DNA of 64,000 nt from a virus. The position numbers and the translations under genes were made by a program. The stretch lies in the IMG/VR virus record IMGVR_UViG_3300017751_003243, positions 19,021 to 83,020 of that record; one strand, given 5' to 3'. Of this stretch, positions 35,905-44,057 are shown one piece after another. The notes beneath the pieces were generated by a model. It was given only the letters and a program-made list of their open reading frames with translations, searched no databases and had not been told where the DNA came from. Within the stretch, counting starts at the first letter, position 1; each line of letters begins with the position of its first letter.

Positions 35905-36928
35905 AATACCCTGCTACTTCTGGTAAGTAATCTTTTATGTTTACGCCTCTGTGTTTATCTAACACTCCTATCCACTTTCTAAATTCGTCTTGCTTTTCTA
36001 TGCTTGTTGGTTGTGACATCCAATAATCAAAATGCTTTATGTTATCCTTCATAGCCTGAGGTGCATTTTTAATATGTAAGCTATCAGGTGTCATTAATAA
36101 GTTATCAAATATTTCTAGGTCGTTAGCCTGTGCGTATTCTATGTAAGTGTCGTGATCTAGTACATTCATTATTTGTACTGTTGGTCCTAAACTTACATCA
36201 GCTACTTCTCTAAACTTGTTTAAGTTGTATTCGATAGTATCCCAATCACTGCCCCAACGTATGTAATCGTTTGTTTTACCTATACCGTCAATGCTAAAGT
36301 TCATGTTAACACGATCAAATCTTTTTAATTCGTTAAACACCTTAGGATTGAATAGTGTACCGTTAGTGTTAAATCTTACTTCCACTGAAGGGTCTAGTTT
36401 TCCTAAGAACTTGTTTAAGCCCTTGACCATCATAGGTTCACCACCTGTTAGGTATACTTCTCTTAGATTAGGATTACGTGCAAGTGTTTCGCCTTGTTCA
36501 TCAGTATACCAATTATACAATCCGTAATCAAACCAACCCCATGGGCTTTCTTGACCTTTAGCTTTTAGCTCGTTGTGTTCTTCATACAAGCTACTTGAAC
36601 TACCAGGATAGCACATAGTACAACGTAGGTTACATTGATTACCAAACCGTATGTCTAAATGGCTTATGCCTGGACCATACTCTCTTGGTCTTTGACGCAT
36701 ACTTGGTTTACCTGCTAGTTCCATAAGCTCACATTTTTGACAAGCCTTTGGAAACTGATTGTTTGCTAATTGTTCTCTAGCCTTTGTAGGAGTTTCACTA
36801 GCTAACCATTCTTCAGGAGACATATCGTTTATGTTTTCTTTATTAGTCTTTTCTGTACTAATACAACACATACGGAACTCTCCGTCAGGACGTATCATTG
36901 CCTGATGTTCTAAATATTTACACTTCAC
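35891..36928 (-). CDS. Radical SAM protein with N-terminal twitch/SPASM-like domain
   Basis: 345 residues, GTG start at 36928 overlapping the previous gene by 11 bp, with GAGGT 8 bp upstream. MKCKYLEHQAMIRPDGEFRMCC and CQKCELMELAGKPSMRQR form the N-terminal cluster region. Core cysteines are C99, C103 and C106 (CNLRCTMC), followed by VYLTGGEPMMVKGLNKFL, RFNTNGTLF and FSIDGIGKTNDYIRWG. Compact member of the five-protein N-twitch subfamily. Confidence 0.86.
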   Translation of the reverse strand: MKCKYLEHQAMIRPDGEFRMCCISTEKTNKENINDMSPEEWLASETPTKAREQLANNQFPKACQKCELMELAGKPSMRQRPREYGPGISHLDIRFGNQCNLRCTMCYPGSSSSLYEEHNELKAKGQESPWGWFDYGLYNWYTDEQGETLARNPNLREVYLTGGEPMMVKGLNKFLGKLDPSVEVRFNTNGTLFNPKVFNELKRFDRVNMNFSIDGIGKTNDYIRWGSDWDTIEYNLNKFREVADVSLGPTVQIMNVLDHDTYIEYAQANDLEIFDNLLMTPDSLHIKNAPQAMKDNIKHFDYWMSQPTSIEKQDEFRKWIGVLDKHRGVNIKDYLPEVAGYYGIN

Positions 36929-37913
36929 CGCAAGTTACCTCACAAATTTTAAATCTCTTGTTCATAGGATCTGTTAATGTATTACTTTCTAATATATCTG
37001 TTAGTGGCATATCGTTTACGTTTAACCATTTAATAGTGTTTATGTCTTTACCATACGGACTGTTTAGGTCTTTAGGATATCTATCTGCTAGTGTATAGCA
37101 ACATGGAAACACTTCGCCCATATGGCTTATTTGTATCTTGCCTTTTTTCTGCCACTTACAAGTAATACAACCTTTATCAAATCCTTTTTCTAATAATCCT
37201 TCAACACGTTTTACGTTATCTAAATGTTTCTTTTCATATGTAATAGTACGTGCAGTATCCTTCTTACTAGCCTTAAACTGCTCCATAGCTGTATTTACTA
37301 CACTATCTATAGCACTAAACGTATAACCGCCATTTATATCAAACGCACCAAAGCCCATGTCTTTGCTTAACTGTTCTGCTTCTTCTAGTTGGTGTGCATT
37401 ATGCTTGAACACTAGCATACGCCAACGTGCAAGTCCACCTGCGTCTATGAATGCTTTTGCATTTTCCATAACCTTGTGCCATTGTACATTACGTCTATAC
37501 AGATGATTAGTATCCTCCAATCCGTCTATGCTAAAAACAACATGGGTTGGAAATGGAAAGGGTTTCAAACATTCTGCCAACTCTGCAAAAAATTGAGGAC
37601 CATTCATTCCACCGTTAGTATGTATATGTATTTCAGGCATCTTATAATTACGCAAATAATTTAAGCACTCAAATATATAAGGGTTACGTAGTGGATCTCC
37701 ATACGCACCATTTAAAACAATCTTGTTTATATTTTCACATATCTCCTCTGTAAACAATTTCTTCCATGTATTAGGCTTCATGTGTTCGAGAGGCATCTGT
37801 GGATTAACTTCTGTACCACCTATATTACGACTGCAATTCCCACACATAGCATTACAATAGCTCGTAAAGTCAACAGTTATTGTATCTATGTCCTTTGGAT
37901 TTAAATATGGCAT
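36918..37913 (-). CDS. Radical SAM/SPASM-type protein
   Basis: 331 residues from the ATG at 37913. The longer frame reaches 37979 but would run into the divergent + strand gene, so the internal start is preferred. Core cysteines C20, C24 and C27 (CNAMCGNC); LNGAYGDPLRNPYIFECL instead of GGEP; IHTNGGMNGPQFFAEL; VFSIDGLEDTNHLYRRN. C-terminal SPASM-like CITCKWQ, GEVFPCCYTLADRY and KICEVTC. Paralogue of the protein at 26371. First gene of the four-gene - operon. Confidence 0.83.
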   Translation of the reverse strand: MPYLNPKDIDTITVDFTSYCNAMCGNCSRNIGGTEVNPQMPLEHMKPNTWKKLFTEEICENINKIVLNGAYGDPLRNPYIFECLNYLRNYKMPEIHIHTNGGMNGPQFFAELAECLKPFPFPTHVVFSIDGLEDTNHLYRRNVQWHKVMENAKAFIDAGGLARWRMLVFKHNAHQLEEAEQLSKDMGFGAFDINGGYTFSAIDSVVNTAMEQFKASKKDTARTITYEKKHLDNVKRVEGLLEKGFDKGCITCKWQKKGKIQISHMGEVFPCCYTLADRYPKDLNSPYGKDINTIKWLNVNDMPLTDILESNTLTDPMNKRFKICEVTCGEV

Positions 37914-37923
37914 ACTACTATTT

Positions 37924-37965
37924 AAGCTCAAAACTGAGCATTTAACTGGGACCTGGCGGTAAATA
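37924..37965. promoter_or_regulatory. Divergent intergenic region with small hairpin and weak late-like boxes
   Basis: The 57-bp gap between the divergent starts at 37913 (-) and 37971 (+) holds a perfect 5-bp inverted repeat with a 4-nt loop (GCTCA...TGAGC, about 37926-37939). GGTAAATA at 37958-37965 on + and TTAAATA on - each differ slightly from the late consensus. A divergent regulatory region is likely; the exact promoters are uncertain. Confidence 0.35.
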
Positions 37966-37970
37966 TTACT

Positions 37971-38690
37971 ATGAAACATCTCATGTCATTCCACAAAGAA
38001 AACGGTAAAATCATTAACAAACAATACCCAGATCTATTTGACGTACAATGGTTACTTGAAGAATCACAGTGGCCTTACTTTCATTTAAGTGCATTAGACA
38101 AACAACCTTTTAATGGTATGTATGTAGAAGCAGAAAACTTAATTGATAAGTTTCACAGTCATAGGGATGATTACGGACATGGTTGGAAGAGCCTTACACT
38201 ACACGGACTTAATGAAGATACGCAATCGCTAAACAGTTACGGACTAGAACGTGACGAAGTTTTAAAACAATTAGATTGGACTTGGGTAGCAGATAACTGT
38301 CCCGAAACTAAAAAGTTTTTAACAGATGTATGGCCAGCAGAATATCTTAACAGAGTAAGATTTATGTTATTGGAACCAGGTGGATACATTATGCCACACC
38401 AAGATCGCAAGGACGAAGAAAAACGTTTAAGTGTATGCAACATCAGTTTAAATAATCCTGAAGGTTGTGTATTTGTAATGAAGGACCAAGGTATAGTTCC
38501 TTTCAAAGATCAAGGTAGTGCTTTCTTAATGGATATAAGCAACGTACATAGTGTATGGAATCAAAGCGACAAACCAAGAATACATATGATAATACATTCT
38601 GAAATAGGTAGACGTGCAAGAGACTTCTTCTATATTTTAAGAAAAAGTTATTACACGAATAAGGATAGACTGCATGAAGGATTGGAATAG
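37971..38690 (+). CDS. Aspartyl/asparaginyl beta-hydroxylase-like 2OG oxygenase
   Basis: 239 residues. FMLLEPGGYIMPHQDRKDEEKRLSVCNISLNNPEGCVFVM contains HxD (near residue 142) and the typical NxSLNxP strand. DISNVHSVWNQSDKPRIHMIIHSEIG supplies the distal His and the 2OG-binding Arg. This matches the JmjC-like Asp/Asn hydroxylase family more closely than the prolyl hydroxylases. Possible substrate: a protein or peptide side chain. Opens the last + operon of the island, overlapping the next gene by 17 bp. Confidence 0.8.
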   Translation: MKHLMSFHKENGKIINKQYPDLFDVQWLLEESQWPYFHLSALDKQPFNGMYVEAENLIDKFHSHRDDYGHGWKSLTLHGLNEDTQSLNSYGLERDEVLKQLDWTWVADNCPETKKFLTDVWPAEYLNRVRFMLLEPGGYIMPHQDRKDEEKRLSVCNISLNNPEGCVFVMKDQGIVPFKDQGSAFLMDISNVHSVWNQSDKPRIHMIIHSEIGRRARDFFYILRKSYYTNKDRLHEGLE

Positions 38691-40134
38691 TCTATCAGTA
38701 GATAGATACTACGAGGATTTATCAAACAATAACGAAGTAGGTATAGGTATACTTGACATATCTCGTGATATAGAAAGCGAGTTTGTAAGTAAACGTACAT
38801 TCGACATGACATACTTTTATGTTAATCGTATGTTAAAAATGAAACTAGCTTCATACGTTGGCTTTGATAGTAGTGTAAAACAGTTATTAGAAAATGCAAT
38901 ACAAAAGAATAAAAAATATTGCATGATTGCTTGTCAAGGTCTTTTGTTATTTAGAGGACCTAGTTTAGTTACAAAAAGTTTAGAATACGCAAAAGACAAA
39001 CCAGACTTTTTTGTAGTTGGACATATCATGGACAAGAAAAGTCAACACCATTATATAACACATGGTGCTTATCCCGGATTGCACAGACAATACCTATTTG
39101 TTAATTTAGACAAATGGACAGAACTAGGAAAGCCAGAGTTTGATGAACTAGGCATATTCCATGATAGAAAACCTACATACAGAAATGTAACGTTCAGTAA
39201 AAATACAGTAAACAGTGAATACACTCCAGCTTGGGTAAGATCAGATACAGGCGAATCTAAATGGGAAATAACATCAGACGGTAGCAACTGGATTGACCTA
39301 GCTTGTAGAAACAATATTCAAATAGACAACCTTACTTTAGATATGCGTGAGTGCAAGGTATTCTTATATCCATACAATAAAAGCAAGTCATTAGAAAAAG
39401 TATGGTTAAACAAACGATATGATCCTATAGTAGATACATTAGAGTATAATCAAAAGGCGTGGATACGCAAACTAGGATATCAAGAAGAAATTGAAAAGGA
39501 TAGAGTATATGCGTTTAACACAGAAACATTATCAGCAGAAGGTAAACGCACAGGAACTATAGATCACTTGTTTAGTGCGGCCGCAGGCTTTAAGCCTTTA
39601 GCAATATTAAACACAAACGGATTCAACGAACTTACAAGGGTACACTACTTTGATTGGTGCGATGCTAGTTTACTATACAAAAGACACCTATTAGAGACGT
39701 GGGATGGCTTGGATTTACACCTATGGCTACTGGAACACGACCTAAAGTATAACTTCAGCTCAACGTATAGAGGCAATTACGAGTCATATTGGCATCAAGA
39801 ATTAAATGAATTTGGTGGTGCAATAGCATTTAAACAGTTGTGGGATAGGTATGTAGAACTTGAACATAACTTCTACAAAATAGATATTGTTAACGAAAGT
39901 GAAAACTTGTTTAACCTTATACAAGCCCAACAGGGTAACAAAGTATTATGGACCACAAACATTTGGTCAAGCGAAATGTTACATTGGAATGAAGAGCCGG
40001 AGCAGTTAGAATTAAAGTATAAAAAGTTTAAAGGACTTATTCCTCCAGACCTTACATTGTACGGACATGATTACGTGGCTATGGATCTAAACGAAAGTAT
40101 AAAGAATGATTATACCCATGTGAGGTACAGATGA
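38674..40134 (+). CDS. Large hypothetical protein, possibly glycosyltransferase-related
   Basis: 486 residues with no membrane segment. YCMIACQGLLLFRG (about 89) and DFFVVGHIMDKKSQHHYITHGAYPGLHRQYLFVNLDKW look like a GT-A-type core with an acidic residue after a hydrophobic strand. The C-terminal half (KPLAILNTNGFNEL, HYFDWCDASLLYKRHLLETWDG) is not recognised. Its place between an Asp/Asn hydroxylase and another glycosyltransferase-like gene fits glycan work, but this is context rather than proof. Confidence 0.6.
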   Translation: MKDWNSLSVDRYYEDLSNNNEVGIGILDISRDIESEFVSKRTFDMTYFYVNRMLKMKLASYVGFDSSVKQLLENAIQKNKKYCMIACQGLLLFRGPSLVTKSLEYAKDKPDFFVVGHIMDKKSQHHYITHGAYPGLHRQYLFVNLDKWTELGKPEFDELGIFHDRKPTYRNVTFSKNTVNSEYTPAWVRSDTGESKWEITSDGSNWIDLACRNNIQIDNLTLDMRECKVFLYPYNKSKSLEKVWLNKRYDPIVDTLEYNQKAWIRKLGYQEEIEKDRVYAFNTETLSAEGKRTGTIDHLFSAAAGFKPLAILNTNGFNELTRVHYFDWCDASLLYKRHLLETWDGLDLHLWLLEHDLKYNFSSTYRGNYESYWHQELNEFGGAIAFKQLWDRYVELEHNFYKIDIVNESENLFNLIQAQQGNKVLWTTNIWSSEMLHWNEEPEQLELKYKKFKGLIPPDLTLYGHDYVAMDLNESIKNDYTHVRYR

Positions 40135-40886
40135 AAAAGAAAACACTAGCATACGTTATTGGCGGTGAAGCTAGACTAGTAGCAGAAACATACAAGCAAG
40201 ATGAAATCTATAAACAGTTATGTGAGAAGTACAAGGTACACACATACATACACAGTTGGACACAAATTGGTAAGTGGACCAAAGACAATGAGAAGTATCG
40301 CTACGGTGACGGTACACGCCCAGAAACATCTGCGGTAACAAAATACTATCCGCCCGATTGGGAGATAGTAAAAAATAACAAGGAAACTATTCTTAATCAG
40401 TATAGCATATACAATCCTAAGTTTATTGAAGTAGAAGATTACGATCCTAGTTTTAATGTTGACAATTTTCCTTGTGGACAATATATTAGCAGAGCCAAAG
40501 CATTTAGAAGCATAGCTGGTTTTAATTTAAAGAATGCAAACAAGTATGATTATGTTTGGCTAGGAAGATCTGATGCGGCAGGCAAAGGTCCGTTGCCTGA
40601 ATTCCAAGAAGGTAAGATACATTGTCCAGAGATAAGTTTTGATGACGATTGCTTTAGAGCTGAGGATTGGTACTATGCAGGTCCGTACGAAATGTTTAAG
40701 AATTTACTTCCGTGGGCTGATGATCCTTTAACATCAATAGAGTCAATTCAAGAAAATCCCTGGCTCATGGAACTTGGAGAACGCAGGGTAAAGAATACAC
40801 ATATTTGGCAAGCCATACTAACTGGTGATGCAGGAGAAAATATTTTCCTAAGAGATGAGATAGAATGGAAACTGTTAACTTACTAA
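40131..40886 (+). CDS. Glycosyltransferase-like hypothetical protein
   Basis: 251 residues. LAYVIGGEARLVAETY at the N-terminus, KVHTYIHSWTQIGKW, QYISRAKAFRSI and YDYVWLGRSDAAGKG (about 139) resemble the family of putative surface-polysaccharide transferases in which a (R/K)xD motif follows a hydrophobic strand. No named family recognised. Overlaps its neighbours by 4 and 22 bp. Confidence 0.55.
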   Translation: MKKKTLAYVIGGEARLVAETYKQDEIYKQLCEKYKVHTYIHSWTQIGKWTKDNEKYRYGDGTRPETSAVTKYYPPDWEIVKNNKETILNQYSIYNPKFIEVEDYDPSFNVDNFPCGQYISRAKAFRSIAGFNLKNANKYDYVWLGRSDAAGKGPLPEFQEGKIHCPEISFDDDCFRAEDWYYAGPYEMFKNLLPWADDPLTSIESIQENPWLMELGERRVKNTHIWQAILTGDAGENIFLRDEIEWKLLTY

Positions 40887-41449
40887 TATTAGACTTTGAT
40901 GGTACGTTGGCAGACTGTAAGCCATTACACCAACAGGCCTTTAGAAGGGCTTGTACCAAAGTCAACAATGCAATACAATACACCGACGAAGAAGTCGAAG
41001 GAATGCCTACCTTTGGTAAGATAGAACATATCAAAGCAAAAGGTTACAAGTTTGATGAAACCTTGTTAATGGATCTTAAACAAGAATATACAATGAACGA
41101 TTTAAGCAAGTATATCAAGTTTGATCAAGAACTTAAAGATATATTTGTTAGATTAAGTAAAAAATATAAACTTGCAGTTTGCTCAAATGCAACACGTAAG
41201 TTTGTTGAAAGAAGTTTAAAGATACAAGAGTTAGATATGTTTGATCCTGTATTAACTGCAACGGAACACAGAGCAAAGCCTGAAGTTGATATGTACTATT
41301 ATGCTATGTATCATTATGGAGTTGCACCTACACAAACAGTTATATTCGAGGATAGTCCCGTTGGTATACAAGCCGCAACATCTACTACGGCTACCGTAAA
41401 ACAAGTAAGTAATGTAGAACATTTAAAGAGGTTATTAAATGAGTATTAA
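40865..41449 (+). CDS. HAD-superfamily phosphatase
   Basis: 194 residues. LLILDFDGTLADCKPLHQQAF is HAD motif I (nucleophile DxDGT), AVCSNATRKFVERSL is motif II (Ser/Asn), HRAKPEVDMYYYAM carries the motif III lysine, and VIFEDSPVGIQAA is motif IV. The helical cap after motif I fits the beta-phosphoglucomutase/phosphoglycolate phosphatase type. Next to a sugar nucleotidyltransferase gene (11-bp overlap), it may dephosphorylate a sugar intermediate. Confidence 0.88.
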   Translation: METVNLLILDFDGTLADCKPLHQQAFRRACTKVNNAIQYTDEEVEGMPTFGKIEHIKAKGYKFDETLLMDLKQEYTMNDLSKYIKFDQELKDIFVRLSKKYKLAVCSNATRKFVERSLKIQELDMFDPVLTATEHRAKPEVDMYYYAMYHYGVAPTQTVIFEDSPVGIQAATSTTATVKQVSNVEHLKRLLNEY

Positions 41450-42143
41450 GTTAATAATGCCTATGGCAGGCGAAGGAAACAGATTTAAAGAAAAAGGATA
41501 TGATACACCTAAGCCTTTAGTTCCTGTAAAAGGAATTCCTATGTTTCAATATACTGAACAACAGATAGGTATTGATTTTGATGAACGTATTTTTATAGTA
41601 CGTAAGGATCATAATATCACAGACACAATAAAAGATTTATATTCTAATGCAACAGTTATAGAGTTGGACGAACTCACAGAAGGTACTGCTTGTACACTAT
41701 ACAAAGCCAAAGAGCTATTTGCTGAAGGCGATAGTGTGTTTGTTAGTAACTGTGATCAGAGTGTAGAATGGGATAGCAATAAAGTTAGAACAATTATAGA
41801 CAATGGCATTGACGGACTTATAGCAACGTTTGAATGTCCTGACAGAAATCCTAAATGGAGTTTTGCAAAAACTGTCGCAGACAAAGTTGTAGAGGTTGCA
41901 GAAAAGAAAGCAATATCAGATAGAGCTACAGTAGGATATTATTATTGGCGTGATGCTGGACAGATGTTTAGAAACATAGATCAAATGATAGAAGCCAATG
42001 ATAGGGTAAACAATGAATTTTACACTTGCCCTGTGTATAACTACACTATAAAGGAAGGTGCGAATGTTTGTGCATTTGACGTAGTGTCAATGCAAGGTAT
42101 TGGAACACCAGAAGATTTAGAAAGTTACGTAAATGAAGATTAA
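41439..42143 (+). CDS. Sugar-phosphate nucleotidyltransferase
   Basis: 234 residues. LIMPMAGEGNRFKEKGYDTPKPLVPVKGIPMFQYT is the NTP-binding signature (GxGxRF...PKPL). VFVSNCDQSVEW (about 104) gives the metal-binding Asp and DGLIATFECPDRNPKWSF follows. It activates a sugar 1-phosphate to an NDP-sugar. It is of the glucose-1-phosphate uridylyl/thymidylyl type, not the CMP-KDO synthetase (KdsB) type, so it does not complete a KDO pathway with kdsA. Probably feeds the local glycosyltransferases. Confidence 0.85.
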   Translation: MSIKLIMPMAGEGNRFKEKGYDTPKPLVPVKGIPMFQYTEQQIGIDFDERIFIVRKDHNITDTIKDLYSNATVIELDELTEGTACTLYKAKELFAEGDSVFVSNCDQSVEWDSNKVRTIIDNGIDGLIATFECPDRNPKWSFAKTVADKVVEVAEKKAISDRATVGYYYWRDAGQMFRNIDQMIEANDRVNNEFYTCPVYNYTIKEGANVCAFDVVSMQGIGTPEDLESYVNED

Positions 42144-42969
42144 TTACTTAAATGATTGGGCCATAGAGCTAGAAGATTTAAATCTAGCAGATGTTGATAT
42201 TGCTACTGCAAAAGAGATAGCAAGTTTAATTTTATCTAATATGGTAGTTGTGGTAAAGAATCAAACTCTTACACCAGAGCAGGAAGTTAATTTTTGTAAA
42301 CACATTGGTAACGTACAATACATACTAGATCCTACGAAGCCCAAAGAAGGGCAACGCACAGAACATCTAGCAGTTGGTAATCATATACTTCGTGTTACAG
42401 GACAAAAGAATGACAAGGGTGAAGAAGGATTGTTTGGACATACATCTGCATTAGATTGGCACGCCAACCAGGCAAGTAACTATGAACGTGATCCTTTGAT
42501 ATGGTTATACGGAGTTGAAGGTACTAAAGGTAGCAAAACAAGTTGGCTTAATAATATTGCTAGTTACGAAGCAATGAGTGACTCGCTTAAACACGAAATA
42601 AAAGACTCGTTAATAACACTAGGATATAAAAGCGGATCATACAGTCCTAGCAAGTTCTTTATAGAACATCATGCAGAAGATAAACCTTTTAGTTTGGTAC
42701 ACACCAATGACGCAGGTAAGACAGGTATGTATTTTCCTTTCTTGCAAATACTTGGTATGCCAGGAAAAACAAAAGACGAATTTGAAGACCTAATGGGTAG
42801 GCTTATAGAACACGTTACACAACCACAGTTCATCTACGATCATCATTGGGAAGATGGTGATGTTGTAATTAGTGAACAATGGTTAAGCATACACAAACGT
42901 TGGGCATACGAAAAGATGGAAGATAGAATACTTCACAGAATAGCATTTAATTATGAAAACATATTATAA
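42133..42969 (+). CDS. TauD/TfdA-family 2OG-Fe(II) dioxygenase
   Basis: 278 residues. MVVVVKNQTLTPEQEVNFCKHIG (about 37) is the family N-terminal block and LDWHANQASNYERDPLIWLYGVE holds the first His. DGDVVISEQWLSIHKRWAYEKMEDRILHRIAFNYE holds the distal His and the 2OG-binding Arg. The usual HxD reads HAN, so one iron ligand may be replaced or taken from elsewhere. Substrate unknown. In marine phages such enzymes are frequent but unassigned. Confidence 0.8.
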   Translation: MKINYLNDWAIELEDLNLADVDIATAKEIASLILSNMVVVVKNQTLTPEQEVNFCKHIGNVQYILDPTKPKEGQRTEHLAVGNHILRVTGQKNDKGEEGLFGHTSALDWHANQASNYERDPLIWLYGVEGTKGSKTSWLNNIASYEAMSDSLKHEIKDSLITLGYKSGSYSPSKFFIEHHAEDKPFSLVHTNDAGKTGMYFPFLQILGMPGKTKDEFEDLMGRLIEHVTQPQFIYDHHWEDGDVVISEQWLSIHKRWAYEKMEDRILHRIAFNYENIL

Positions 42970-43522
42970 ACTTTTAGAACATAGTCCGGACATGGACCTA
43001 ACAGATTTTTACAAGGAAGCGGCCGAACAGGGTTACGTAAACAACTCAAATCAAAAAATTATGATTGATGCTTTTAACAATGAAGAAAAGAGTCAAGTGT
43101 TTATATTGTTTAAAGATGACAAAGCCATGGGAGCAACCGCAGTACATACATTTCCAGAGATGGGAGAAAACAGTTATCGTATACTAACAAGAACCTGTGC
43201 AGTTGGCGGTATGTTACACAATGCAGGATCAATGGGAAGAATGAAACGTTGTGAAGATCTTAGTTCACGTTTTTACGTTCCTAAGATGATTGAATGGTGT
43301 GGTATGGATAGCAATATGTATTGTACTACAAACGATTCAGAGGGCGGGTCACAAAGAGCAGTACATAGAGTATGGTTGCCTATAATGACCAAGCAAGGAT
43401 TGTTTACAAAGATTAAAGAAATAGATTATAGAGGTGTAAAACAAACGGTATGGAAACTTAATCCAAAAGAGTTTCTAGCACATTTAGATAAACACCCGTG
43501 GGAAGATCATGTTTTATTATAA
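42953..43522 (+). CDS. Hypothetical protein, possibly GNAT-like acyltransferase
   Basis: 189 residues. QVFILFKDDKAMGATAVHTFPEMGENSYRILTRTCAV has the strand-turn-strand of a GNAT core, and later SRFYVPKMIEWCGMDSNMYCTTND is compatible, but the acetyl-CoA loop (Q/RxxGxG/A) is not evident. No other family recognised. Coupled to the oxygenase genes on both sides (17 and 14 bp overlaps). Confidence 0.6.
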   Translation: MKTYYKLLEHSPDMDLTDFYKEAAEQGYVNNSNQKIMIDAFNNEEKSQVFILFKDDKAMGATAVHTFPEMGENSYRILTRTCAVGGMLHNAGSMGRMKRCEDLSSRFYVPKMIEWCGMDSNMYCTTNDSEGGSQRAVHRVWLPIMTKQGLFTKIKEIDYRGVKQTVWKLNPKEFLAHLDKHPWEDHVLL

Positions 43523-44057
43523 GCACATTGACATAGATGATAGGGTCTCACAAGAGATCAAAGAGTGGGGATTAGAAAACATACAGACCTCTGATGATCC
43601 TGTTGTTAAACTAGACGTGGATAAGTTTAAAACAGATTGTCCTTTGTTCCTAGAATGGTGTAAATGGAACGATTGTGAAGTGGGTTGGTTAGTAGGTATC
43701 AAGGTTCATAAACATAATGAACAACCTGCTACTAAATTGCCACATACTGATTACAGACCCGTTGATCAAAATTACGGACTAAACTTTCCTGTACAGAACT
43801 GTGAAGATACACATACAGAAATGTATAAGCATCTAACAGGTAAAGAAATTATCATTGAAGATGAAACTGTAGCAGGTGGGGGTAAAAGCTATAAAGTTTT
43901 TAGTCCTGATAGTACGTTTGAAGAAGTAGCTAGGTTCACTTTAAACAAACCTGTATTGTTTGATATTAATCAACCACACAAAGTTATAAACAATACTGAT
44001 AAGACACGGCTAGCCTTAAGCATTCGCTTTATAAAAAATCCTTATAATTTAGTGTAA
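43509..44057 (+). CDS. 2OG-Fe(II) oxygenase-like protein
   Basis: 182 residues. ATKLPHTDYRPVDQNYGLNFPVQNCEDTHTEMYKHL holds HxD (near residue 78). FDINQPHKVINNTDKTRLALSIRF supplies the distal His and the Arg expected to bind 2OG. Fits the same broad family as the 25754 protein. It closes the accessory island; its end overlaps the convergent fibre gene by 9 bp. Confidence 0.72.
   Translation: MFYYKHIDIDDRVSQEIKEWGLENIQTSDDPVVKLDVDKFKTDCPLFLEWCKWNDCEVGWLVGIKVHKHNEQPATKLPHTDYRPVDQNYGLNFPVQNCEDTHTEMYKHLTGKEIIIEDETVAGGGKSYKVFSPDSTFEEVARFTLNKPVLFDINQPHKVINNTDKTRLALSIRFIKNPYNLV

Noticed and set aside
37914-37979. N-terminal 22-residue extension of the radical SAM gene at 36918
   Set aside because: It would overlap the divergent + strand gene and its promoter; the internal ATG at 37913 fits the family's start better.
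41439-42143. KdsB (CMP-KDO synthetase) as partner of kdsA
   Set aside because: The signature is GxGxRF...PKPL of sugar-1-phosphate nucleotidyltransferases, not the KdsB type.
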